This document shows, in pieces, positions 20,875 through 27,447 of a stretch of 27,447 nt of DNA. The stretch spans positions 1 through 27,447 of the IMG/VR virus record IMGVR_UViG_3300049216_000592. The stretch is one strand, 5' to 3'. The notes beneath the pieces are model-generated. The model did not search any database. It saw nothing but the letters and a program-made list of their open reading frames with translations, and was not told the DNA's origin. The translations under genes were made by a program, and so were the position numbers. Every line of letters starts with the position of its first letter. Position 1 is the stretch's first letter. This DNA comes from a virus.

Positions 20875-23400
20875 GTGACATTTTTTAAAAAGCTGTTGTG
20901 TGGCTGCCTCGTAGCCGCGCTTGCTGACCTTCCCGCCTATGCGCTGCAAGCGCCGCTCGTGCCGCCGATCGCTGGCAGCTCTGCCTGCAATTTGCAAAGC
21001 GGCGCGGCGGCCGCGAATGCCGGTGTGTCGCCGCGCGCCTTTTGCTCGATGGACCCGCAATTCGGGGCCTATGGCGATGCGCAGCAAATGTGGGGCAATA
21101 CGCTCATCACGACGGGCACAAATGCGCTGACGGTCGGCACCGCGCAGACGATTTCCGCGACGGTCACGGCCATTGCCGGTGCCAATAATATTACGACATC
21201 GGCGTCGGTTTTCCCTTCGGCGGGAACGTCGCGCAATAACCTCATCGGACAGCCGATCTCGATCACCGGAGTCGGCAAAAATGGCGCGACGTTCAATTCG
21301 ACGATCGTGACAGTCGTCAACAACACGCAAATCGCTTTCGCCGATCCGCTTCCGACGGCTGTCACGGCCTCGGCGCAGACGATCGTCATCGGTGCCTATT
21401 TTAACTCCGCCGATGTCGGTAAGGCTATCGTCGTGCCAGGGGCTGGCGCGGCCGCTTGCCCGATGCTCGTGGGGCGAGGTCAAAATGTTTCCAACTGTCT
21501 TATCACAAGCATCGCCTCTTACGTCAGCGCGAATAGCGTCACGCTCGCAGCGAACGCGACGGCGACGCTCAGCACGGGCAATACGAATGCATGGCAGCAA
21601 ATCGTTTGGGGTCACGACGATAGCGCGGCGCTGTCCGCCGCCATTCTGGCGGCGATCGCACGCGGCGACCGCTATCTCTACGTGCCGGGCAACCACTACG
21701 TTCCGTCCATGTCGGCGCTCGCGGCCTATGTGATCCCTTATGGAGAAGGAAAGTTCTTCGCGGCGCCCATGCGCCGCTATGTGATCCCCTCGAACGCGCC
21801 GCAGGCCGCGCCGCCGTCCTCCGATATTTCGCCGCTTATGCTCGCCAATACGAAGGCGGCGGGGAGCCCGGTCAATGTCGTGATCGGCGACAGCATTTGG
21901 CAGAATGCCAACGATCCGTCGAATGAGATGCAGCCTTGGACTTACTTTCAAGCCGTATTGACATGGCGCAATCCGTCGAAGTCGATGGCTAACTACAACC
22001 GCGCCATTGGCGCTCAGTCATGGGTGAATGCCGATACTGTGCCAAGCGCATTTCCGTCTTGGGACGCAAACCATTCGACGCCGTGGCTTGGATCGCCAGC
22101 GGCCAGCGGCTATGTTTATGCTCTTAACCCCACACTTTTGCTCATGGGGTTCCAGAACAATGATGGCACGGGTTTTAGCATCTCTTCATTTTTAGATGCG
22201 CAGTCGAAAATCAGCACATGGGCGAGCCAGCCTGACCGCATCTTTGCTACGCATTGGACGAAGACCATTTTTCAAACGGGAATTAATGCTCCCGATGCAG
22301 GCGATTATGCCGCCATGTTTCTTCGAACCTATGCCAGGGCGATGGGTTACGGACTGATCGATTTCAACCGGCAGGGTGACAAGCTTCGTGACGGTTTCGA
22401 TCCTTTGGCAAATGCGATGGTGCTCTCCCCCGCCTATAACGATTTCGCGAATGCGCGCCTCAATCTGCCCTATACATCGCCGATTTCCACGACTGGATAT
22501 AGCGTGGCTTTAAACGATGTGACCGGGCAATCCGGACCGTCGTTTTGGTCGCATTACGGAAATGAAATTCAATTCTCGCTTTCGGCGGGGTCCGGCAACC
22601 TCTTCCGCATGGGCTATGACAGCGCCGCCGATGCGACCGGCAATATCGGCTCCGGCAATCTCTACTATCAATGCGATATTTCGGCATCCTATCCAGGCGC
22701 TGGATGTGCTGGTGGCACCAAGCCGTCCATTTTGACAAATGTTTCGATCGCCTCAGGCAGCAACAGCCTGACGACCTCCGCGGCCATTTTTACGACCGCG
22801 GATAATTGCGTGTGGATGACGGTCCCTGGCGCGGGAAGCTCTGGAGGGCAGTTCGTCGCTTATGGAAAATATATCAGCACGACGAATGTCACGTTCTTTT
22901 CCGATGCGGGATGCACCACTGCGCGCAACGCTAATACGACCTTGAGCGCCTCGAACCAGGTCATCCTGCGTGGCAACCCGAAGATCCAGACAGGCATCAA
23001 TGTGTCGTCAGATGCGACGAATAGCACTTCTTTCGGTGTGTCGATCAGTGGCGACATCGTAAATTTATTCTACCAAAATGCCGAGCATGCACCGTTCTTC
23101 TCAGGCGCGGCGGTCCGCTTTGGCGGCCCTTTTGTGCCAGCGATTACCGCGACGACCAACTTTCCGCTTGGCGTTTCTATTTTTGGCTCTACCAATGAAG
23201 CGTTCTTTGTCGAAACACCCCAGCTCACATGGCCGTCTCTGATGGATGCCGATGTGAATGGCCCGACCTCAGATACCCCTGTCAATAATCCGTCCTATAT
23301 CGGCGCATTCGGCGGCGCTGGCGATAATCACGGCACGTCCAAGGCTATGGGGCTGATCGTGCGGCCGGTGATCGACGCGGCGGGGTTGGCGGCGCAATAG
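20875..23400 (+). CDS. large tailspike-like protein with signal peptide and SGNH-hydrolase-like region
   Basis: The 841 aa protein starts at GTG 20875 after AGGAG. Its N-terminus (MTFFKKLLCGCLVAALADLP, then AYALQ) looks like a signal peptide. Two related beta modules occur, at about 110-225 (SADVGKAIVVPGAGAAACPM) and about 620-705 (NNCVWMTVPGAGSSGG-like, DNCVWMTVPGAGSSG). Residues 247-283 (HDDSAALSAAILAAIARGDR, YLYVPGNHYV) match the opening of pectate-lyase-type spike domains. Residues about 335-540 look like an SGNH hydrolase: VVIGDSIWQ with Ser340, LLLMGFQNND (421-430), and GYGLIDFNRQGDKLRDGFDP. A clear DxxH catalytic block is absent. It could degrade or deacetylate surface polysaccharide, but activity is uncertain. 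Confidence 0.7.
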   Translation: MTFFKKLLCGCLVAALADLPAYALQAPLVPPIAGSSACNLQSGAAAANAGVSPRAFCSMDPQFGAYGDAQQMWGNTLITTGTNALTVGTAQTISATVTAIAGANNITTSASVFPSAGTSRNNLIGQPISITGVGKNGATFNSTIVTVVNNTQIAFADPLPTAVTASAQTIVIGAYFNSADVGKAIVVPGAGAAACPMLVGRGQNVSNCLITSIASYVSANSVTLAANATATLSTGNTNAWQQIVWGHDDSAALSAAILAAIARGDRYLYVPGNHYVPSMSALAAYVIPYGEGKFFAAPMRRYVIPSNAPQAAPPSSDISPLMLANTKAAGSPVNVVIGDSIWQNANDPSNEMQPWTYFQAVLTWRNPSKSMANYNRAIGAQSWVNADTVPSAFPSWDANHSTPWLGSPAASGYVYALNPTLLLMGFQNNDGTGFSISSFLDAQSKISTWASQPDRIFATHWTKTIFQTGINAPDAGDYAAMFLRTYARAMGYGLIDFNRQGDKLRDGFDPLANAMVLSPAYNDFANARLNLPYTSPISTTGYSVALNDVTGQSGPSFWSHYGNEIQFSLSAGSGNLFRMGYDSAADATGNIGSGNLYYQCDISASYPGAGCAGGTKPSILTNVSIASGSNSLTTSAAIFTTADNCVWMTVPGAGSSGGQFVAYGKYISTTNVTFFSDAGCTTARNANTTLSASNQVILRGNPKIQTGINVSSDATNSTSFGVSISGDIVNLFYQNAEHAPFFSGAAVRFGGPFVPAITATTNFPLGVSIFGSTNEAFFVETPQLTWPSLMDADVNGPTSDTPVNNPSYIGAFGGAGDNHGTSKAMGLIVRPVIDAAGLAAQ

Positions 23401-23468
23401 CCTCGTTAAAGACTCACTCTGAATGAGCTAAGCGCGATCTCGCGCATTTGACAGTACCCTTACCATAG

Positions 23469-23491
23469 GCCCGCATCGAGCGGGCTTTTTT
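23469..23491 (+). terminator. intrinsic terminator after the tailspike gene
   Basis: GCCCGC (23469-23474) pairs with GCGGGC (23480-23485) around a 5-base loop and is followed by six T. It separates the structural genes from the lysis cassette. Confidence 0.88.
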
Positions 23492-23507
23492 ATTTTCAGG
23501 AGAGACG

Positions 23508-24065
23508 ATGCAAACCTCGGATAAGGGCCGCAAGCTGATCGAGACGTTCGAGGGCTTGCGGCTGACAGCCTATCGCGATGTCGCGGGTATCTGGACGATT
23601 GGCTATGGCCACACCGCGGCTGCGGGTAACCCCAAACCTGTAGCTGGCATGGCCATTACCGAAGCGCAAGCCGATGCGATCCTGAGCGGCGACCTACATT
23701 CTTTTGAGATTGGCGTTCTCGCAGCGATCAAACGCCCGATGGAACAGGGTCAGTTCGATGCGATGGTAAGCCTGGCCTTCAACATCGGTATTGGCGCGTT
23801 CCGGTCTTCGAGCGTGGTCCGCTGGTTTAACCGCGGTGACCCGATCGCAGCCGCGAATGCGTTTCGGCTGTGGGATAGAGCCGGAGGCAAAGTGCAATCC
23901 GGCTTGGCAAGACGCCGCGAGGCCGAGCGCAGCCAATTTCTATCAGCCGGTTGCGTGCCATCTGCTTCCATCGTCGAGACGACCCGCAAAGTCGATAATC
24001 CGCACAGCCTTCCTCAGCGCGTCACAGCCCGCCTGGAGCTAGCGCTCGCAGCGGTTCGATTCTGA
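23508..24065 (+). CDS. GH24 lysozyme, phage endolysin
   Basis: This enzyme hydrolyses peptidoglycan glycan strands at the end of infection. The T4-lysozyme-type catalytic set is intact: Glu15 in FEGLRLTAYRD, Asp24 and Thr30, then GYGHT. Further family motifs are QFDAMVSLAFNIGIGAF and GLARRREAERSQFL. The start ATG 23508 follows AGGAGAG. No cleavable signal peptide or signal-anchor is apparent, so release would need a holin, for which the next gene is a candidate. The C-terminal 40 residues after FLSAGC are an unrecognised extension. Confidence 0.93.
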   Translation: MQTSDKGRKLIETFEGLRLTAYRDVAGIWTIGYGHTAAAGNPKPVAGMAITEAQADAILSGDLHSFEIGVLAAIKRPMEQGQFDAMVSLAFNIGIGAFRSSSVVRWFNRGDPIAAANAFRLWDRAGGKVQSGLARRREAERSQFLSAGCVPSASIVETTRKVDNPHSLPQRVTARLELALAAVRF

Positions 24066-24105
24066 ATCCGCGCGTAGCGGCTCTACGCAAAATCAAAGGT
24101 GACAT

Positions 24106-24291
24106 ATGACGTTTTTATCCTCCGGCATCGTTGTCGGCGGCCTTTCCATGGCCGCGGCATTGTCTATCGCATTTCATTATCCAGCGCTCGGGGTCTTCTT
24201 CTCCGACCCGGCGACCGCGACGACACTCACCTCGCTTCTGTCAGGAGTGAGCGCCCTTGTAGGCGGCTTTTTGAAAGGTCTCAAAGGATGA
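24106..24291 (+). CDS. small membrane protein, holin candidate
   Basis: The 61 aa protein has two hydrophobic segments (about 6-24 and 39-56) separated by a short polar turn (FFSDPATATT) and ends with the basic tail KGLKG. Size, two predicted membrane helices, charged C-terminus and position directly after the lysozyme fit a class II holin. Sequence alone does not prove it. The stop overlaps the next ATG (ATGA). Confidence 0.65.
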   Translation: MTFLSSGIVVGGLSMAAALSIAFHYPALGVFFSDPATATTLTSLLSGVSALVGGFLKGLKG

Positions 24292-24707
24292 ACTCAGTTT
24301 CGGAGTTCATCTCCGTCGCGTGCGCCGCGATCAAGAAGACCGTGCCGCTCGTGCCAAAAATATCGAGCGGCGGCAGAACGATAACCGCCGTGCAACTTCA
24401 AACCGCCTTGGGTCTATTCGGTAGCTTTTTCGCTCAAATGCAAAAAGCGATGCAAGCAAAAGACTTCGGATCGGATGTCGAAATCGCCGTGGAAGACGCG
24501 GTGAAGATCGCAGCGGATCTCGGACTTGGCGAACCGATGACGGGGATCGTATCGGCTCTGCTGCCTTACGCTTTCGACGAACTCAATAAAGTCGCGGCGA
24601 TGCCGCTGATCGCGGTCGATGGTGGCCTTGGCGGTTTCGTCACGGAGGACTGGGTTGCCGATCCGCGTCATGGGCTGCGTCCAGATGGATCTTTCAAAAA
24701 TGAATGA
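24288..24707 (+). CDS. unknown helical protein in the lysis cassette
   Basis: The 139 aa protein is not recognised. ATG 24288 is chosen because it overlaps the holin-candidate stop and follows AAAGG. It is predicted largely helical (VQLQTALGLFGSFFAQMQKA, VEDAVKIAADLGLG, GIVSALLPYAFDELNK) and ends with a glycine-rich tail (GGLGGFVTEDWVADPRHGLR). No signal peptide or membrane segment is obvious. Translational coupling suggests it acts with the neighbouring lysis or export proteins. Confidence 0.6.
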   Translation: MNSVSEFISVACAAIKKTVPLVPKISSGGRTITAVQLQTALGLFGSFFAQMQKAMQAKDFGSDVEIAVEDAVKIAADLGLGEPMTGIVSALLPYAFDELNKVAAMPLIAVDGGLGGFVTEDWVADPRHGLRPDGSFKNE

Positions 24708-24717
24708 GGAAAACATC

Positions 24718-25026
24718 ATGAAGAAAATATCGGGTTTCGCTGTTTTGGCGATGATTGCGCTCGGTTTCTGCGGCTGCGCGGAAGTCGAAAAGGCCGAGGA
24801 TTTCTTGACAAGTTCCAAAACGATCCAAGCCGCCGCGGCTCTGCGGAGCGGGGCTTCGGCTTTCATCTGCTCTGTTGCGAATGCCGCGCTCATCGCGCAG
24901 CAAGTCGAAGCTACCATTGACGCCGGTCAATCGGTGCAAGGCACTGACGGCAAACTCTATGTTTCGTCCGCGATCGTTTGCTCTTCGCTCGGCGGTACGG
25001 TGACTGGCAAGGGAGTCGTGCAATGA
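24718..25026 (+). CDS. small exported protein, lipoprotein candidate
   Basis: The 102 aa protein starts MKKISGFAVLAMIALGFCGC, a signal peptide with a cysteine pair at the end; FCGC is a poor lipobox, so lipidation is plausible rather than certain. The mature part is helical and Ala-rich with two further cysteines (FICSVAN, AIVCSSLGG). GAGGA lies 7 bases before ATG 24718. Similar small Cys-containing exported proteins occur after the endolysin in other alphaproteobacterial prophages, role unknown. It is not an obvious Rz1-type spanin, being too rich in Ala and lacking a proline-rich stretch. The stop overlaps the next ATG. Confidence 0.6.
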   Translation: MKKISGFAVLAMIALGFCGCAEVEKAEDFLTSSKTIQAAAALRSGASAFICSVANAALIAQQVEATIDAGQSVQGTDGKLYVSSAIVCSSLGGTVTGKGVVQ

Positions 25027-25190
25027 TCATGGCATGGATGATCGTATCGGCTTTGGGTGCGCCACAACCATTCATCGAAAAGCAGATCCGTGTCGAACCA
25101 AAGGCCTGCCATTTGCCAGCTATTCGCGGTGAATACCCGATCGGCGATGAATGGCATCGCGTGACGATCAAGATCGCTTGCAAACGCTGA
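25023..25190 (+). CDS. small Cys-containing exported protein, copy 1
   Basis: The 55 aa protein overlaps the upstream stop (ATGA). A short hydrophobic N-terminus (MIMAWMIVSALGAP) may be a signal. The rest (QIRVEPKACHLPAIRGEYPI, then VTIKIACKR) shares a pattern with the protein at 25261: I-x-VEP-x-AC, a variable middle, then KI-x-C-x-R. The two cysteines could form a disulfide in the periplasm. Function unknown. Confidence 0.55.
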   Translation: MIMAWMIVSALGAPQPFIEKQIRVEPKACHLPAIRGEYPIGDEWHRVTIKIACKR

Positions 25191-25210
25191 CAAATAGCCG
25201 AACTCCACAA

Positions 25211-25233
25211 CCGCCGTTTTCGAGCGGCTTTTT
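25211..25233 (+). terminator. weak intrinsic terminator between the paired small genes
   Basis: CCGC (25211-25214) or GCCG (25213-25216) can pair with GCGG or CGGC (25224-25228), followed by five T. The stem is only 4 bp with a loop of 8-9, so termination would be partial. Confidence 0.45.
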
Positions 25234-25260
25234 ATCGGCTGTCATTCGAAAGGACGAGCA

Positions 25261-25458
25261 TTGATCGAAGCTATGATTCTCATTTGCAGTTTGGGCGTCG
25301 CCCCGGAAGCTTGCGACAAAGACTCGGCGCAAGATGTCATTAGCATAAAGGTTGAACCTGTCGCTTGCGCTATGGCCTCGGAGTCGGTCATCGCCGAAAT
25401 GCCTGGCGAGCGTGCGCAAGGGCGTTTCCTGAAGATTGTCTGCGGTCGAAAGGGATGA
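25261..25458 (+). CDS. small Cys-containing exported protein, copy 2
   Basis: The 65 aa protein starts at TTG 25261 with AAGGA upstream. After the hydrophobic N-terminus (MIEAMILICSLGVAP) it reads ISIKVEPVACAMASES and ends FLKIVCGRKG, the pattern also seen in the protein at 25023. The two are probably divergent tandem duplicates. Four cysteines are present in total. Function unknown; proteins of this look recur near endolysins of alphaproteobacterial phages. Confidence 0.58.
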   Translation: MIEAMILICSLGVAPEACDKDSAQDVISIKVEPVACAMASESVIAEMPGERAQGRFLKIVCGRKG

Positions 25459-25461
25459 GAC

Positions 25462-25719
25462 GTGTCCAACTCAGTTTGGGTGACGCTGAGCGCGGGCGTC
25501 GTCGGCGCTCTCATCGGTGCGATCGCGACGATCATCGCCGCGATGATCAGCCGTCAGCCGACCTTGACGGCCGTGGTGGATGATCGCATCAGGGTGCTTC
25601 TCGAAATCTACGAGCGAACCATCAAGGAATTGCGCTGTGAAATCGCGCAGCTTGAAAACAAGGTGGATTTTCTGAGCACCGAATTGAACAAGGTCCGTAG
25701 CGAACATAGTCTGGGCTGA
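25462..25719 (+). CDS. membrane-anchored coiled-coil protein
   Basis: The 85 aa protein starts at GTG 25462 with AAGGG 7 bases upstream and only 3 bases after the preceding stop. One N-terminal membrane helix (VWVTLSAGVVGALIGAIATI) is followed by a charged helix with heptad-like spacing (LLEIYERTIKELRCEIAQLE, then NKVDFLSTELNKV). This architecture resembles inner-membrane spanins and small phage membrane proteins, but I cannot assign a family. It is the last rightward phage-type gene in the window. Confidence 0.6.
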   Translation: MSNSVWVTLSAGVVGALIGAIATIIAAMISRQPTLTAVVDDRIRVLLEIYERTIKELRCEIAQLENKVDFLSTELNKVRSEHSLG

Positions 25720-25760
25720 AAATTGCGCTATCGTGAGAGGTATCGCCCTCAAACCTGTTC

Positions 25761-26672
25761 TCAGGGGTCAACGTGCCCAAACTTAAGCAGCGAAACATCG
25801 GGATCGATAATCACGATAATGTACGCAATCATAGGCGTATACTCAAAGTTGCCGGGAGTAATCTCAGTGAGATCTGGCACTTCTATCGTTTCAATGAGTG
25901 CACCCAACTTTAGAACGGTCGGCCCGAATACCTTTATGTTGTCGGGCGTGCCTGCGTAGGTCAGCCTGCATCCTGGCATGGCGACGCGAAGGATCTCCTC
26001 GACTTCGTTCGGGTTGCTATGCAGATGATTCTCGAAGATCGGACTGCTCCGGACGGCGATATTGCTGACGCTCCTCGCGGCGATGCTACTCGTAAGTACG
26101 CGAGGACCGCCAACTTTCCGATTGGCGAAGTCGGGGTTCGGGGCACAGTCGACGAAGCCCAAATAATCGGTCTCATGATCGCCATAGATGTTGATCTTGA
26201 GACCGAACGGCAGTGGATTGATGGGTGTCGCTTTGTGGCCGCCAGACTCGAGCGGCGGGCATCGGCTGTGGTCATGTTCAGGAGGACCAGGCGGCGTCAT
26301 CCAAACGAATGGATTATCGGGAACTTTCTCGAATTCGACCATGTCGGCATCAAGCCGGTCGATCGTCATTTGCCCGACGATGTTATCAGCGGTACTTTGG
26401 TAATCTGTGTTAACGATGTTACGCGGCGGACCTTTGTATTTTTGTACGGCCCGCGATGTCGCCGGTCCATAGAAGTTCGATGCAATTTCCGCCGCCGGGA
26501 TAACACCGGCTCCGAGCTTGACGAGCGCATTCTGAATGAGCGAAAAGTGATCGCCGCGAGAACCTTCTACGACGTGATCGCCTGGATTAATCAGGCAGCG
26601 TTGTAGCTTATCGTTATCTTTGAATTGATTGGAAACCAATCGTTGCCGCGTCAGCCGGACAGTCATTGGCAC
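25761..26672 (-). CDS. peptidoglycan-binding-domain-like protein, opposite strand
   Basis: The 303 aa protein is convergent with the lysis genes. Residues about 20-112 resemble a PG_binding_1-type domain: INPGDHVVEGSRGDHFSLIQ, NALVKLGAG, YGPATSRAVQKYK, then ADNIVGQMTIDRLDADM. The remainder (LPFGLKINIYGDHETDYLGF, NHLHSNPNEVEEILRVAMP) is unrecognised. There is no signal peptide. The start is GTG 26672 or ATG 26666; neither has a strong ribosome site. Lone genes on the opposite strand at the end of a prophage are often lysogen-expressed cargo, but this one could equally be host chromosomal. Its binding to peptidoglycan is inferred. Confidence 0.7.
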   Translation of the reverse strand: MPMTVRLTRQRLVSNQFKDNDKLQRCLINPGDHVVEGSRGDHFSLIQNALVKLGAGVIPAAEIASNFYGPATSRAVQKYKGPPRNIVNTDYQSTADNIVGQMTIDRLDADMVEFEKVPDNPFVWMTPPGPPEHDHSRCPPLESGGHKATPINPLPFGLKINIYGDHETDYLGFVDCAPNPDFANRKVGGPRVLTSSIAARSVSNIAVRSSPIFENHLHSNPNEVEEILRVAMPGCRLTYAGTPDNIKVFGPTVLKLGALIETIEVPDLTEITPGNFEYTPMIAYIIVIIDPDVSLLKFGHVDP

Positions 26673-26967
26673 AACTCGAAACGCGTGCTGCTCACCCGCG
26701 GGGGAAGGGAGCCGTAGTTTGATGAATTTGGTGAAACCATTTGAGCTAAATATTGCGGGATAATGACATTCATGTCGTATTCGAACGGCATTTTAAACGC
26801 TTCCTTCTTCTACACAACTGCATTGGGAAGACCTTGTGAAGGCGCATAGATTTTTACCGTGTCATTGATGCCTGTGCTAATTTCAGGATAAAGACAGCGA
26901 GTAGTTTGGACGGTGTGCTTCCGCACGCGCGGGCCACCGGGCGATGCCGAAGCATAGAGGAGCACAG
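26673..26967. other. intergenic region, possible prophage boundary
   Basis: About 295 bases hold no supported gene, tRNA or strong terminator. Divergent promoters are expected here (for the minus-strand gene and for glutathione peroxidase), but I could not identify confident hexamers. An attachment site cannot be found without the left end of the element. Confidence 0.4.
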
Positions 26968-27447
26968 ATGGGCACAGTTTATGACTTTTCGGCGAAGCTG
27001 CTTGGCGGACAGGAAAAGTCGCTGGCGGATTTCTCGGGCAATGTTTTGCTGATCGTGAATGTCGCGAGTAAATGCGGCTTTACCTCGCAATATGCCGGTC
27101 TCGAAGCTTTGTTTCGCAAATATACGCCGCGCGGTTTCTTCGTTTTGGGGTTTCCTTGCAATCAATTCGGGTCGCAGGAGCCGGGCGATGCGGTGGCGAT
27201 CGCAAAATTTTGCTCGACGGCTTATGACGTGACATTTCCGATGTTCGATAAGATCGATGTCAATGGATCGGCCGCGCATCCGCTTTACGGCTTTCTCAAG
27301 GGCGAACAAAAGGGCATCCTTGGGACTGAGGCCATCAAATGGAATTTCACTAAATTTCTGATTGACCGTACTGGGCAGGTGAAGGCCCGCTTCGCATCGA
27401 CCAAAACACCGGTCGAGCTTGAGGGCGAGGTGGAGAAGCTGCTTTAA
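26968..27447 (+). CDS. glutathione peroxidase (thioredoxin-type, Cys-dependent)
   Basis: The 159 aa enzyme reduces hydrogen or lipid peroxides using glutathione or thioredoxin. The peroxidatic Cys36 is in NVASKCGFTSQY, Gln70 in FGSQEPG and Trp125-Asn126 in KWNFTKF, the complete catalytic set. Cys64 (FPCNQFG) and Cys82 are further cysteines, one of which could act as resolving residue. AGAGGAG lies 5 bases before ATG 26968, so this start is preferred to an in-frame ATG at 26944. It looks like an ordinary chromosomal gene and marks the host side of the boundary. Confidence 0.95.
   Translation: MGTVYDFSAKLLGGQEKSLADFSGNVLLIVNVASKCGFTSQYAGLEALFRKYTPRGFFVLGFPCNQFGSQEPGDAVAIAKFCSTAYDVTFPMFDKIDVNGSAAHPLYGFLKGEQKGILGTEAIKWNFTKFLIDRTGQVKARFASTKTPVELEGEVEKLL

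Noticed and set aside
20290-21951. 553-residue open frame on the minus strand
   Set aside because: It is antisense to two well-supported genes with clear starts and protein-like content, and its translation is Arg-rich and repetitive, as expected for the shadow of GC-rich codons.
23448-23453. TTGACA promoter-like hexamer before the lysozyme gene
   Set aside because: No -10 element is found at suitable spacing, and the expected position is occupied by the terminator stem.
1-25719. The whole cluster being a gene transfer agent
   Set aside because: The tail tip is GTA-like, but the TIM barrel is split off, and cargo genes, a toxin pair, a large spike and an adjoining lysis cassette point to a prophage.
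1-27447. CRISPR array, tRNA or rRNA genes, insertion sequences
   Set aside because: No regularly spaced direct repeats, cloverleaf-like segments or transposase frames were seen on either strand by eye.

Overview
The window looks like the structural and lysis half of a tailed temperate phage (a siphovirus-like prophage) in an alphaproteobacterium, probably of the Rhizobiales. The reasons are a tail-tip gene set of the alphaproteobacterial gene-transfer-agent (GTA) type (DUF2460, DUF2163, NlpC/P60, GTA TIM-barrel and phage-tail_3 proteins), moderately high GC, and a palindromic repeat of the kind common in Rhizobiales genomes. No integrase, repressor or small terminase is present; they would lie left of base 1. 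The right edge reaches a chromosomal-type glutathione peroxidase gene, so a prophage boundary probably lies between about 25.7 and 26.9 kb. I could not place an attachment site.

Layout. 1-1308 is the large terminase. 1309-1957 is a low-GC cargo gap holding a barstar-like gene broken by two frameshifts and bounded by perfect hairpins. 1958-7668 is the head module: portal, a polymorphic-toxin-like protein with its DUF2019-like partner, prohead protease and major capsid protein, punctuated by two intrinsic terminators and a host-type palindromic repeat. 7693-11130 is the connector and tail-tube module: a small unknown protein, gp6-like connector, a gp10-like gene with a frameshift, tail terminator, tail tube, and a tail assembly chaperone pair with a likely -1 programmed frameshift. 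11153-19290 is the tape measure and GTA-like tail tip. 19315-23400 is a fibre and two proteins with N-terminal signal peptides, one a large tailspike-like protein. 23508-25719 is the lysis cassette and small membrane or exported proteins. 25761-26672 on the minus strand encodes a peptidoglycan-binding-like protein. 26968-27447 is glutathione peroxidase.

How the genes work together. Terminase, portal, protease and capsid build and fill the head. The connector, gp10-like and tail-terminator proteins join the head to the tail. The tube, chaperones and tape measure set tail length. Distal-tail, hub, peptidase and megatron-like proteins form the cell-wall-penetrating tip, and fibre and spike recognise the surface. 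Lysozyme and a holin-like protein release progeny.

The most notable element is the portal-adjacent toxin/immunity pair at 3403-4892. A phage-type N-terminal region is joined through a linker to an HH...N...H nuclease-like tip, followed by a 4-base-overlapping immunity candidate. A perfect 16-bp inverted repeat sits at the domain junction, where base composition changes. The remnant barstar-like gene nearby suggests that this phage lineage trades toxin/immunity cargo. Frameshifts in the barstar-like and gp10-like genes suggest the prophage may be decaying. All family names rest on reading translated sequence by eye; no database search was run.
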